A program made the position numbers and the translations under genes. A DNA stretch of 64,000 nt. Origin: Telluria mixta (GTDB lineage: Bacteria > Pseudomonadota > Gammaproteobacteria > Burkholderiales > Burkholderiaceae_D). Position 1 is the stretch's first letter, and every line of letters starts with the position of its first letter. The stretch spans positions 4,464,001 to 4,528,000 of the forward strand of contig NZ_CP119520.1 of assembly GCF_029223865.1 (NCBI RefSeq), read 5' to 3'. Shown one piece after another: positions 1-7,619 of this stretch. The notes beneath the pieces were generated by a model. It was not told the DNA's origin, did not search any database, and saw only the letters and a program-made list of their open reading frames with translations.

Positions 1-762
1 GCCGCGCGCGCGACCCAGCTCGCGTTCGGCACGGCCGAAGCGGACCGCCCGGCCACGCACTGGACGTACGACGAAGACCGCGGCTTCATCGTCTTGCCCG
101 GACAGCCACTGATCGAGGCCCTCACGCTCGCCACGCAGCCCGACGCGGGCGATGGCCGCATGTACGCGTTCTCCTGCTACCGCGCAACCGAATACGTGAT
201 GTTGCTCGGGATCGCGCGCGAACTCGAGCGGACCAACCCGGCGCTGCTCGCGGCCTTGCAGCGGCAGTGGGAGACGTCCGCGATCCAGTCGGGCGCCTTC
301 CACGACGTCTTCCTCGTCGAATACGGTTCGTTCGACGCGCCGCTGCCGCCGCGCTGGTACGTGCCGGGCGACCGCGTGTGGTTCCGCAATCCGGACGCGC
401 TGTCGTCGGACGCGTCCGGCTACGAAGGCTCGTGGGTGATCTATCTCGGCAACGGCCTGTTCAGCAATTTCTGGCAGCGCGACCGGCCCTACAGCCTGGT
501 CGCCAAATGCCTGGAGATCCACCACTGGCGCCACGGCACGTATGTCGACGCGGCCGGCGACTTGCGGATGAACGAGGATATCGTCGCCGCGCGTGTGGCG
601 GAAACAGCCGCCAATCCGGCGGCGCTGGCGGCAGTCTTCGCGCGCATGTCGCGCCTGCGTGACACGCGCGGCGTGTATGCCGACGGCGGCTGCATCGACG
701 TCTCGCGCGAATTCGCACGTCCCGTCTGCCCCGGCACCACGGATATCGTGCTGCCGGGTTGA
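1..762 (+). CDS. Protein-glutamine gamma-glutamyltransferase (Tgl)-like protein, 5' end outside window
   Basis: The reading frame is open from base 1, so the gene begins upstream of the window; 253 residues are visible. The protein resembles the small bacillary Tgl transglutaminases, which form glutamyl-lysine isopeptide cross-links in spore-coat proteins. What supports this is a Cys inside an aromatic/small stretch (MYAFSCYRATEYVML), followed by PGDRVWFRNPD and GSWVIYLGNGLFSNF, which match the Tgl order of catalytic Cys, a GD-x-F-NPD segment and an E/S-x-IYLGN segment. No sporulation genes are nearby, so a spore-coat role is unlikely; cross-linking or deamidation of another protein is possible. 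It is convergent with phaC, four bases apart. Assignment rests on remembered family motifs and is moderate. Confidence 0.55.
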   Translation, partial: AARATQLAFGTAEADRPATHWTYDEDRGFIVLPGQPLIEALTLATQPDAGDGRMYAFSCYRATEYVMLLGIARELERTNPALLAALQRQWETSAIQSGAFHDVFLVEYGSFDAPLPPRWYVPGDRVWFRNPDALSSDASGYEGSWVIYLGNGLFSNFWQRDRPYSLVAKCLEIHHWRHGTYVDAAGDLRMNEDIVAARVAETAANPAALAAVFARMSRLRDTRGVYADGGCIDVSREFARPVCPGTTDIVLPG

Positions 763-766
763 AAGA

Positions 767-2548
767 TCACGGCTCCAGGACGTAGTGGCCGGGCGCATCG
801 CGCACGCTGCGGCCTGGCGGAGGCGGCGCCACCCACGGGCCGGCCAGCCGGGTCAGCCAATGCTCCCACGCCGGCCACCAGCTGCCTTCCCGCACGCGCG
901 TCTCGGCCTGCCAGCTGTCGGGATCGGTGTACGGTGCATCGTGCTCGTGCGTGCTCATCTGGTAACTGCGGTTCGGCGTGCCCGGCGGCGACACGACGCC
1001 CGCGTTGTGGCCGCCCGACGTCAGCAGGAACGTCACCGACGTATCGCTCAGCGGAATGACTTTATAGACGGAGCGCCATGGCGCCACGTGGTCCGTCATC
1101 GTGCCGACCGCGAGGATGGGGATGTGGATGTCCGTCAGCGCCACGGGCCGCCCGTTCACGAGATAGCGTGAGCTGGCCAGGCTGTTCTGCAGGAACAGGT
1201 TGCGCAGGTACTGGGAATGCATGCGGTACGGCATGCGGGTGGCGTCCGCGTTCCATGAGGCCAGGTCGTTGTCCTTGTCGGGGATGTCCAGCAGGTAGTG
1301 GCGCAGGCGGCGCGACCAGATCAGGTCGTTCGAACGCAGCAGCTGGAACGCGCCCGCCATCTGGCGCGTGTCCAGGTAGCCCTGCTGCCACATGACGGCT
1401 TCCAGGAAGCTGACCTGGCTCTCGTCGATGAACAGCGACAGCTCGCCCGGCTCCGTGAAGTCGACCTGCGCGGCAAGCAGGGTCATGCTGGCGAGGCGCT
1501 CGTCGCCGTCGCGCGCCATCGCCGCCGCCGCGATCGCCAGCAGGGTGCCGCCCAGGCAATAGCCGCACGCGTTGACCTGCGGGGCGCCGGTCTCGCGCAC
1601 GACCGTGTCCAGCGATTCCATGATGCCGTGGCGGCGGTAATCGTCCAGCGAGAGGTCGCGATCGTCGGCCTGCGGATTCTTCCACGAGATCATGTACACG
1701 GTGTGGCCATGCTCGACGAGGTAGCGCACGAGCGAGTTGTGGGGGGAGAGGTCGAGGATGTAGTACTTCATGATCCACGCCGGCACGATGAGCAGCGGCA
1801 CGGCGTGGACCTGCGGCGTGACGGGATCGTAGCGCAGCAGCTCGACGAGGTGGTTTTCCATGACGACTTTGCCGGGCGTAATGGCGACGTCGCGCCCGGG
1901 CCGGAAGCTGACGGGCGCGGACGTGCCGGCCAGCGCGCGGCGCATGTCGGTGCCGGCGCGGACCATGCCGTGCGCGAGGTTCTGCCCGCCGCTGGCGAGC
2001 GTGACCTGCTGCGCGACCGGATTGGTGGCGATGAAGTTCGACGGCGCGACACCGTCGAGCAGCTGACGCGCGACGAACGTGACCACGTCGCCATGGTGCG
2101 ACGACACGCCCCGCACGTCGGTCGTGGCCCGGTGCCACCATTGCTGCGTGAGCAGGAAGCCCTGGCTCAGCTGGTTCCACGGCCACGCATGCCAGAGCGG
2201 ATCGTTGAAGCGCTTGTCCTGCGCCAGCGGCTGGACGGGCTCGGCCGGCGTGCCGAACATGGCGCTCGCGCTGTACTGCAGCCAGCGCTGCATGTTGCTG
2301 ACGGCCTGCACGCCCAGCTCCAGCTGCTTGGCGGGCGAGAGCAGCAGGTGGGTCGCCCAGTCGTGCCACGCGCCGGCCAGCGCCGCCGGCGACACGTACC
2401 CGGTCACGCGCCCGAGCGCGGCGTTCAGCGCCAGGTCGACGTGCGCATGCTCGACGCTCGCCTCGGGATAGCGGGGCCGCGTGCCGCCCTGCCACGTGCT
2501 GGCTTCGCGCCGCTGTTCGCTCGGCGGGATGTCGGACAGGATGTTCAT
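767..2548 (-). CDS. phaC: Class I poly(3-hydroxyalkanoate) synthase PhaC
   Basis: PhaC polymerises (R)-3-hydroxyacyl-CoA into polyhydroxyalkanoate at the granule surface. The 593-residue protein is the usual class I length. Seen directly: the PhaC N-terminal domain with the FNDPLW signature near residues 114-119, an alpha/beta-hydrolase core with the lipase-like box GYCLGG (catalytic Cys about 331), the Asp of TDHVAPW (about 486) and the His of GGHNAG (about 514). A longer open frame exists upstream, but the start chosen here (2548) has GGAGG six to ten bases before the ATG and gives the canonical MNILSDIPP beginning. No phaA, phaB, phaR or phasin gene adjoins it, so it stands alone, with a tRNA-Cys divergently placed upstream. 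Function is secure at family level. Confidence 0.93.
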   Translation of the reverse strand: MNILSDIPPSEQRREASTWQGGTRPRYPEASVEHAHVDLALNAALGRVTGYVSPAALAGAWHDWATHLLLSPAKQLELGVQAVSNMQRWLQYSASAMFGTPAEPVQPLAQDKRFNDPLWHAWPWNQLSQGFLLTQQWWHRATTDVRGVSSHHGDVVTFVARQLLDGVAPSNFIATNPVAQQVTLASGGQNLAHGMVRAGTDMRRALAGTSAPVSFRPGRDVAITPGKVVMENHLVELLRYDPVTPQVHAVPLLIVPAWIMKYYILDLSPHNSLVRYLVEHGHTVYMISWKNPQADDRDLSLDDYRRHGIMESLDTVVRETGAPQVNACGYCLGGTLLAIAAAAMARDGDERLASMTLLAAQVDFTEPGELSLFIDESQVSFLEAVMWQQGYLDTRQMAGAFQLLRSNDLIWSRRLRHYLLDIPDKDNDLASWNADATRMPYRMHSQYLRNLFLQNSLASSRYLVNGRPVALTDIHIPILAVGTMTDHVAPWRSVYKVIPLSDTSVTFLLTSGGHNAGVVSPPGTPNRSYQMSTHEHDAPYTDPDSWQAETRVREGSWWPAWEHWLTRLAGPWVAPPPPGRSVRDAPGHYVLEP

Positions 2549-2675
2549 GATGCCTCCGAAGCAGGGCTGGAAGCATGTTTGACTGGAATCCGCCCAGAAA
2601 GTGCCGCACCACGGAAGTGCGTTCGCTTGATATGGCACAGATATCCACCTTGGATATTTACATATCATTGGTTTC

Positions 2676-2749
2676 GGCGAGGTAGCAAAGCGGTTATGCG
2701 ACGGCTTGCAAAGCCGTTCAGACGTGTTCGACTCACGTCCTCGCCTCCA
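2676..2749 (+). tRNA. tRNA-Cys (GCA)
   Basis: The 74 bases fold as a full cloverleaf: acceptor stem GGCGAGG paired with CCTCGCC, anticodon stem ACGGC/GCCGT around loop TTGCAAA with anticodon GCA at 2708-2710, and T-arm GACGT/ACGTC around GTTCGACTC, with CCA encoded at the 3' end. Length, D-loop AAAGCGGTTA and T-loop match bacterial tRNA-Cys closely. A TATCAT hexamer at 2663-2668 is a possible -10 element; no good -35 was seen. The accessory patchwork begins right after its 3' end. Confidence 0.96.
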
Positions 2750-2791
2750 GCATATTTATAGATCGGCGCTTCGGCGCTGATCTACCGAACT

Positions 2792-3001
2792 TCACTGACG
2801 ATTCCGGTACGCACTTGGCGACAAACCGGTAAGTGTACGGAAGACCTGCGAAAAATGGCTCGGGCTCCGATACCCGACGGCGAACGCTACGTCGATGACG
2901 CCATGCCGCCAATCGTGCTGCATCCGCTTGGCCTCATCGATACGCAGGTTGACGAAATAGCGCGATGGGGTCACGCCCGTGCTGGCTCGATGCTTTCGCA
3001 C
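2792..3001 (-). pseudogene. AraC-family regulator stub (C-terminal half of the DNA-binding domain)
   Basis: These 69 codons encode only the second helix-turn-helix of an AraC domain: VTPSRYFVNLRIDEAKRM, then VAFAVGYRSPSHFSQVFR and the terminal LSPSAYR. The effector domain and the first HTH are missing. An in-frame TAG lies directly before the GTG at 2999-3001, and the frame abuts the end of the SDR gene at 3009, so there is no room for the rest. The closest relative in the window is the AraC gene at 7620, which ends with the same GYxSPSHFSQVFR block. A complete regulator of this type is about 300 residues, so this is a remnant rather than a functional gene. Confidence 0.8.
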
Positions 3002-3008
3002 CTACGGT

Positions 3009-3779
3009 TCAAATCACCGACAACAAGCCGCCGTCAACAACGAGCGCGATGCCGGTGACGTAGCTGGACATGTCGGAACCCAGCCAGACGACCGCGTCAC
3101 CGATTTCCGACGGCTTGCCCAGGCGACGCAGCGGCGTGCGCTTGCGGAAGCCTTCCGCTGCTTCCGCGATGCCCGGACTCGTCCGCAGAAGGTGCGTGTC
3201 GATCGTGCCGGGCGCTACCGCGTTGACGCGGATGCCGTCCGGCCCGAGGGCATCCGCGAGCGATTTGGCCATCAGGACGACGCCACCCTTGCTGGTCGAG
3301 TAAGCGACGGTCATGCCCGCGCCAACGATGCCGCCCATGCTCGCCATGAGGACGATGCTGCCTTCCTTGCCCTTGGCCTTCATCTGGCGCGCCGCGGCCT
3401 GGGCACTGAACAGCGTGCCGTCCAGGTTGACGGACATCACGCGGCGGTAGCTCTCCTCGCTGACATCAGCGCCATCGTCGCGTGCGGTAATGCCCGCGTT
3501 GGCCACCATGACGTCCACGCCACCGAATTCCTCGGCCGCGTCGACCAGGGCGTCGATCTCGGATTTCTTGCTCACGTCGGTCTTGACGAAGCGGGCGGTC
3601 ACGCCGAGCGCATCGATCTCCTGCGTCGTCGGCGTGCCGCCTTCGCACGGCAGCTCGGCGATGTCGGACACCAGCACCGCACGCGCCCCATGCCGGGCTG
3701 CGGAGATGGCGATGGAGCGGCCGATGCCGCTTGCGGCGCCGGTGACGATGACGACTTTGTCTTTCAACAGATTGCTCAT
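3009..3779 (-). CDS. Short-chain dehydrogenase/reductase (SDR), classical type
   Basis: This 256-residue protein is a classical SDR using NAD(P)H on an unknown alcohol or carbonyl substrate in the cytoplasm. Visible motifs are the cofactor loop VTGAASGIG (about residues 12-20), the NAG motif in MVANAGIT, the catalytic Ser in VLMASMGG and YSTSK with Tyr and Lys spaced by three, followed by RVNAVAPGTIDT and the C-terminal VVDGGLLS. AGGAG lies eight bases before the ATG. It is the last gene of a three-gene minus-strand operon (4910 to 3009) behind a SnoaL-like protein and a dinucleotide-binding protein, with spacers of about 25 bases. The nearby AraC stub may be what is left of its regulator. 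Confidence 0.9.
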   Translation of the reverse strand: MSNLLKDKVVIVTGAASGIGRSIAISAARHGARAVLVSDIAELPCEGGTPTTQEIDALGVTARFVKTDVSKKSEIDALVDAAEEFGGVDVMVANAGITARDDGADVSEESYRRVMSVNLDGTLFSAQAAARQMKAKGKEGSIVLMASMGGIVGAGMTVAYSTSKGGVVLMAKSLADALGPDGIRVNAVAPGTIDTHLLRTSPGIAEAAEGFRKRTPLRRLGKPSEIGDAVVWLGSDMSSYVTGIALVVDGGLLSVI

Positions 3780-3804
3780 GATGTTCTCCTGGTGTGGGCT
3801 CTGG

Positions 3805-4275
3805 TCAGGCAGCGGGAAACATGGCGGGCAGGGCGCCCAGTTGATGCAACAGCGAATACAGGTGGGCGACGCCCCAGTGTTCCGTGATGCGACCGTCAGT
3901 GACGCGCATGACGTCCACCGTATCGAACTGGATCTTGCGGCCGGTCGGCGCGAGACCGAACAGGATGCCTTGGTGCGTGCCGTGGTAGGTCTTGTAGGTC
4001 GTCACGCGGTCGCCGTCCGCCGACTGCCAGTGGATGACGGCATGGAAGTCGGGGAAAGCGTGGCGGAGCGCGGCGTACAGCGTGCGTGCACCGGCCTTGT
4101 CCGGCGTGCCGCCAGGTTGCGGCGTGTGATCGACGAAGTCGTCGGCGAACAGCTGGTCGAACAGTTCGAAATTGCCGCCGCCCTGGACTTCCTCGGTATT
4201 GCGCCGCACGATTGCCTTGGCTGCCGCGCCGATGGCGTCGTCTTGTTTGCGGTTCATGTCGTTCGTGTCGTTCAT
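3805..4275 (-). CDS. SnoaL-like polyketide cyclase / ester cyclase family protein
   Basis: The 156-residue product belongs to the SnoaL-like (NTF2 fold) family of small cone-shaped proteins that act as cyclases, isomerases or ligand binders. The family pattern is clear: VRRNTEEVQGGGNFELFDQLFADDFVDHTP, then FPDFHAVIHWQSADGDRV, then TGRKIQFDTVDVMRVTDGRITEHWGV. An upstream in-frame ATG (4302) would overlap the previous gene, but AAGGAG sits ideally before the ATG at 4275, which is preferred. It is the middle gene of the operon with the SDR (3009) and the Rossmann protein (4299). The true substrate cannot be told from sequence. Confidence 0.85.
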   Translation of the reverse strand: MNDTNDMNRKQDDAIGAAAKAIVRRNTEEVQGGGNFELFDQLFADDFVDHTPQPGGTPDKAGARTLYAALRHAFPDFHAVIHWQSADGDRVTTYKTYHGTHQGILFGLAPTGRKIQFDTVDVMRVTDGRITEHWGVAHLYSLLHQLGALPAMFPAA

Positions 4276-4298
4276 GTCGTTCTCCTTCAGGATGGCTA

Positions 4299-4910
4299 TC
4301 AAGCGAGCTTGATGAGGTTGACCGCCGGCAGAGGGCCGCCGGGGAACTGCTGGAGGTTGCCGCCGACCTGGGTCGAACCCAGGTCGATGCCGACGAACCC
4401 GAGGCGGTCGATCAGGCCGCCGACGATTTTCTTGGCCTCGGCGTCGTCACCCGAGAGGAAGACCACGCGACGGCCTCCTGCCTCCCTCGGCTCGCCCGCC
4501 AATACGGCCGCCAGCAAGGTGTTGAAAGCCTTGACCACGCGCGCACCGGGCACGAGATCGGTCAGGACCTGCGTCGAGTTGCGGCCGCCGAGTTCCGCGA
4601 GCTTGTAGCCGGGCAGCAGCACCGGGTTGTTGGCATCGATGACGATGCGGCCATGCCAGTCGATATCCGCGAGCGCATCTTCCAGCCGCGACCAGTTCAC
4701 GCTCACGAACACGATGTCGGCCGCGGCAGCCTGCTGGCGGGTACCCGCCTTGGCATGCGGGCCGAGCGCGTCGATCACCGGCGCAAGCGTGGATGGGTCG
4801 CGGCTGTTGCTCAGGATGACGTCGAGGCCGGCGCGGACGAGCTGCTTGGCCATGGCCTGGCCGATGGCGCCGGCGCCGATGATGCCGACGGTGTTGATGG
4901 TGGTAGTCAT
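4299..4910 (-). CDS. NADP-binding oxidoreductase, F420-dependent-NADP-reductase-like fold
   Basis: The 203-residue protein starts with a dinucleotide-binding loop, NTVGIIGAGAIGQAMAKQLVRAG, and continues with LSNSRDP, DIVFVSVNW, IVIDANNPVL and LVPGARVVKAFNTL. This is the arrangement of the NADP oxidoreductases related to coenzyme F420-dependent reductase and to the N-terminal domain of 6-phosphogluconate dehydrogenase-like proteins. Such genes are common beside SDR and SnoaL genes and are usually called NADPH-dependent F420 reductase, although this type of organism need not use F420. The start at 4910 has AAGGAA seven bases upstream; a longer frame to 4955 lacks such a site. It is the first gene of the operon running down to 3009. 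Confidence 0.85.
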   Translation of the reverse strand: MTTTINTVGIIGAGAIGQAMAKQLVRAGLDVILSNSRDPSTLAPVIDALGPHAKAGTRQQAAAADIVFVSVNWSRLEDALADIDWHGRIVIDANNPVLLPGYKLAELGGRNSTQVLTDLVPGARVVKAFNTLLAAVLAGEPREAGGRRVVFLSGDDAEAKKIVGGLIDRLGFVGIDLGSTQVGGNLQQFPGGPLPAVNLIKLA

Positions 4911-5067
4911 GTCGTATTCCTTGATGTGATGGCACCGTTGTGCCGGGCAGTTCAAGCAGCCTGTGTCGCTTGCTCGATGAAGCTAGTCTAGGTGGGAGAG
5001 GTCGCGTGATAAACCTGTGTATTGGAGCAGCACTGTTCCTCTTTTGGTGATAATCGAAACGTGCCCG

Positions 5068-5343
5068 TCACGCATACTGATCGTGGTCGCCGTGGGATAC
5101 CGCACCGAAGGGAAACGCAAGGCAGGTGCCACCCTCCAGCCGGGCCGACGACACATCGATCAGGGCGCCTTTCATTGCCGCCGCCTCGTGAGCGGGGGGG
5201 CGTCCGAACAGGCCCTTGAATTCGCGGCTGAACTGCGAACTGCTTTCGTATCCGACCCGACGGGCTGCCGTCGCCGCATTGACGCCATCCTGAACCATCA
5301 GTAGACGCGCCTTATGCAGCCGCGTGACTTTCAGGTACTGGAA
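5068..5343 (-). pseudogene. AraC-family regulator stub truncated at a deletion junction
   Basis: Reading from 5343 downwards, the frame encodes [39 protein letters not shown] and [17 protein letters not shown]. This is nearly identical to the C-terminal end of the intact AraC gene at 11537. Homology stops abruptly at 5343, with an in-frame TAA at 5344-5346, so about 225 N-terminal residues are missing. The reading frame then runs past the normal end and adds an unrelated tail. Immediately on the other side of the breakpoint, on the plus strand, is an SDR gene that has lost its 5' end. Confidence 0.82.
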
Positions 5344-5349
5344 TTATCC

Positions 5350-5496
5350 TCGCGCCAGGAATGCTGGCGCCCCGGGCGCGCACCGCGTGAGATCGCCGAG
5401 GCTGCCGTCTGGCTGTCGTCGACCGGATCGAGTTATGTCCACGGCCAGTTGCTGGTAATCGATGGCGGGATGACCATCGGCGGATTCGAGCTCTGA
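5350..5496 (+). pseudogene. SDR stub (C-terminal fragment only)
   Basis: About 45 codons encode the last part of a short-chain dehydrogenase: PREIAEAAVWLSSTGSSYVHGQ followed by LLVIDGGMTIGGFEL. This is the standard ending of SDR proteins (x-EIA-x-A-V-x-WL-S, then the VDGG loop). The cofactor loop and catalytic residues are gone. The frame can be read back to an ATG at 5314, but residues before about 5375 do not look like SDR sequence. It abuts the AraC stub at 5343 head-to-head, so the pair appears to be what remains of a divergent AraC/SDR locus. Confidence 0.78.
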
Positions 5497-5626
5497 ACGA
5501 TCGCAGCAAAATGCCGACAGGGGCCGCAAGACGTCGCGCGACGTAGCGCGGACCCGGTTCCATCATGTGTCCCGTGCTCCTCGACATCGTGGAGCCTTCA
5601 TTCAACCCATACGAAAGGACTTGATC

Positions 5627-6373
5627 ATGGAACTGAAAGGCAAAGTGGCACTCGTGACCGGAGCATCGAGCGGCATCGGCGCAGCAACGGCGAAGAAGCT
5701 CGCGGAAGCAGGAGTCAAGGTCGGCATCGCCGCGCGTCGCAGCGATCGCCTGCAAGCGCTGGCCGACGAGATCCGCGCAGCCGGCGGCGAAGCGCTGTCT
5801 ATCGAGATGGACGTGACGAATCCGGTGGCGGTCACGCGTGGCGTCGGTACGTTGCTGGAGCGCTTCGGGACGGTCGACATCGTGTTCGCCAACGCAGGCC
5901 TGATGCCCGCTTCGGATATCACCAGCCTGAAGGTCGATGAATGGCATCGCATGGTCGATGTCAACATCAAAGGCGTATTCAACACGGTGGCGGCGGTACT
6001 GCCGATCCTCTGCGAGAGGAAAGCCGGTCACATCGTGACCACGTCGTCGATCGCCGGACGCAAGACATTCCCGGGCCTGGGCGTGTATTGCGCGACCAAG
6101 CACGCGGTGGCGGCATTTTCGGACACGCTGCGTATGGAGGTCGGCAAGAAGCACAACATCCGCGTGACGTGCCTGCAGCCGGGGGCGGTCGAGAGCGAGC
6201 TGTTCGAGCATGTCTCGGATCCGGGCTACCGTGCCCAGATGGAAGGGCTGAAGGAACAGATGACATTCCTGAAGTCCGAAGACATCGGCGACGCCGTCGT
6301 GTACGCGCTGCAGGCGCCGGCGCATGTCGACCTCGCCGAGATGTTCATCATGCCGACCGCGCAACCCTGGTAA
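5627..6373 (+). CDS. Short-chain dehydrogenase/reductase (SDR)
   Basis: A complete 248-residue classical SDR: cofactor loop VTGASSGIGAAT near the N-terminus, the Arg-containing AARRSDRLQAL segment that usually favours NADPH, FANAGLMP (NAG motif), the catalytic Ser of TTSSIAGRK and YCATK with Tyr and Lys, then CLQPGAVESEL. The ending EMFIMPTAQPW is typical of the subgroup related to clavaldehyde dehydrogenase-like and serine dehydrogenase-like SDRs. A longer frame starts at 5567, but the ATG at 5627 follows GAAAGGA and begins at the conserved MELKGKVAL. It stands alone downstream of the AraC/SDR junction. Confidence 0.9.
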   Translation: MELKGKVALVTGASSGIGAATAKKLAEAGVKVGIAARRSDRLQALADEIRAAGGEALSIEMDVTNPVAVTRGVGTLLERFGTVDIVFANAGLMPASDITSLKVDEWHRMVDVNIKGVFNTVAAVLPILCERKAGHIVTTSSIAGRKTFPGLGVYCATKHAVAAFSDTLRMEVGKKHNIRVTCLQPGAVESELFEHVSDPGYRAQMEGLKEQMTFLKSEDIGDAVVYALQAPAHVDLAEMFIMPTAQPW

Positions 6374-6376
6374 AGC

Positions 6377-6410
6377 GCCCCATGCCGACCCGATGCGGAT
6401 CGGCAGGGGC
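6377..6410 (+). terminator. GC-rich hairpin after the SDR gene
   Basis: GCCCC (6377-6381) pairs with GGGGC (6406-6410), and inside it GCCGA pairs with TCGGC, four to ten bases after the SDR stop. There is no T-run, so this is a weak intrinsic terminator or an mRNA 3' stabiliser. Confidence 0.45.
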
Positions 6411-6453
6411 TCACGGCTTGTCCACGGCGCGCGCAAGATTCGCTTCTTCGTAA

Positions 6454-6635
6454 TTCACCGGCACCGTTGCAACCCTTCCTTCACTCATGCAGGATGCGTC
6501 GACGATCGCCACGGTGCCGGATGCCATCGCAAGCAGGTGGGTGGAGGAATATGGCCTCGAAGTGCGCGATTGTCCGGTCCCGCTGTGCCGCTGCGTTGGC
6601 TGGCTGGCGTCCTGCGCGAGGTAGCGGCTGATTGA
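6454..6635 (+). pseudogene. LysR-family regulator remnant (end of effector domain, frameshifted)
   Basis: One plus-strand frame reads TIATVPDAIASRWVEEYGLE followed by VRDCPVPL, which is the pattern of the late LysR substrate-binding domain (ATVP, then a pair of helices, then a PVPLP strand). After that point the first frame soon stops, but the next frame continues as VPLRWLAGVLREVAAD and stops at 6635, which is the normal LysR C-terminus (RWL then LREV). So a frameshift near 6585 joins the two parts. No start, HTH or first half of the effector domain precedes it. It is adjacent to the DoxX gene, whose promoter resembles the one beside the intact LysR gene at 13678. Confidence 0.5.
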
Positions 6636-6712
6636 GGGTTCAGACTTTGCTACGGCCGTCGTAAACGACCGCGAGCCGTGCCTCGGCACGGCTCGGATGC
6701 GGCCTCACTCGC

Positions 6713-7138
6713 TTACGCCGCAGGGCGCAGGGCGGAGCGACGTGCGCGCTGGTCGAAGCTGAAGGCACCGGCGCCGAACGCCACGACCTGCAACAGGCCA
6801 CCGGCCATCGAGATGTTCTTCAGCAGGTGGATCAACTGGTTCTGGTCGCCGATGGCGTGGTGGAACGCGAGAGCCGTGACGATCGAGAAGACGGCCAGGC
6901 TGGCGGCAACGAGGCGGGTTTTCACGCCGACGATCAGCAGCAGTCCACCGCCCAGTTCCGTGGCCACCGCCAGGGCAAAGGCAAGCGGCGCGAACGGCAG
7001 GCCCGACGATGCGATATAGCCGATCGTGGCGTCCGGCGCGGCGATTTTTCCGAGTCCGCTGAAGATGAAGATCGTGGCCAGGAGGGCGCGACCGAAAGCG
7101 GCAATGATCGAAGCTTGGTTGGTGGTGACGGTTTTCAT
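6713..7138 (-). CDS. DoxX family membrane protein
   Basis: A 141-residue protein with four hydrophobic segments and the DoxX signature: GRALLATIFIFSGLGKI near the N-terminus, then ATELGGGLLLIVGVKTR and a conserved HHAIGDQNQLIHLLKN segment that is frequent in the quinone-pathway-linked DoxX proteins (related to the thiosulfate:quinone oxidoreductase small subunit). These proteins sit in the inner membrane and are often co-regulated with pirin, LysR and oxidoreductase genes, as in this region. GAAAGGA precedes the ATG. Its upstream region (7213-7260) contains elements shared exactly in spacing with the pirin/LysR intergenic region at 13606-13653. Confidence 0.88.
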   Translation of the reverse strand: MKTVTTNQASIIAAFGRALLATIFIFSGLGKIAAPDATIGYIASSGLPFAPLAFALAVATELGGGLLLIVGVKTRLVAASLAVFSIVTALAFHHAIGDQNQLIHLLKNISMAGGLLQVVAFGAGAFSFDQRARRSALRPAA

Positions 7139-7212
7139 GGTGTTTCCTTTCAGAGTTTGATGTGGACGGTGCGCCGTCCCGGTTTGTCGCCCCGAGTGTC
7201 GGCGGCATGGAA

Positions 7213-7260
7213 GTCATCTTAGGCACTCGCAGAGCATCTGAATAGCCAATATAAATCGAT
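7213..7260 (-). promoter_or_regulatory. Promoter/operator of doxX-type gene, twin of the one at 13606-13653
   Basis: On the minus strand a TAAGAT -10-like hexamer (7216-7221) is preceded, after 17-18 bases, by an element covering 7240-7260. Read on the plus strand it is GAATAGCC, one variable base, ATATAA, one variable base, TCGAT. Exactly the same two elements with the same 17-base spacing lie upstream of the pirin gene. There is no good -35, which suggests an activator-dependent promoter, with the GAATAGCC element as the activator site. Confidence 0.6.
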
Positions 7261-7262
7261 CA

Positions 7263-7619
7263 GAAGTATCTAAAACTTCGATAGATAAGGCGTGGTATGC
7301 GGTCTGGAGGAATGGGCAACGCAGCAAGATCTTTTGATATTTCCTGTGTGGCTTGCGCCGCCCATACTTCCGACATCACCAACGCATTCGGAAGACGCGG
7401 TCGGCCCCGTCAATCCATCAGGTAGCGCCACCTGGTCATGTGCTCGCGCATGTCGACGGTATCGCCGTCGACGACGAAGGCGCCATCGCCCGCATGGTGG
7501 ATCAGGCGCCGATGACGCAGGCGACCAGCAGGGCTTCATGTTCGCGCCACGCTCTCCATCGGTCCATCGCCGGCTTGCGACCGCTATCGCGTTTTTGCTG
7601 TGATTGGACAGGAGAAGAC
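7263..7619. other. Intergenic stretch before the AraC gene, no recognised gene
   Basis: The first 40 bases are AT-rich (TCAGAAGTATCTAAAACTTC) and could hold a promoter for the AraC gene. The remainder is open in the AraC frame back to 7353 but encodes no recognisable domain. A ribosome binding site immediately before 7620 argues that this extension is not translated as part of AraC. It could be degenerate coding sequence, but no family could be named. Confidence 0.4.

Noticed and set aside
2676..2749. Attachment-site duplication of the tRNA-Cys 3' end
   Set aside because: No second copy of the tRNA end and no integrase gene were seen in the window, so an att site is not annotated.
6411..6689. 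A 92-codon minus-strand frame downstream of the DoxX gene
   Set aside because: The opposite strand carries the LysR-like remnant, and the minus-strand frame resembles no family.
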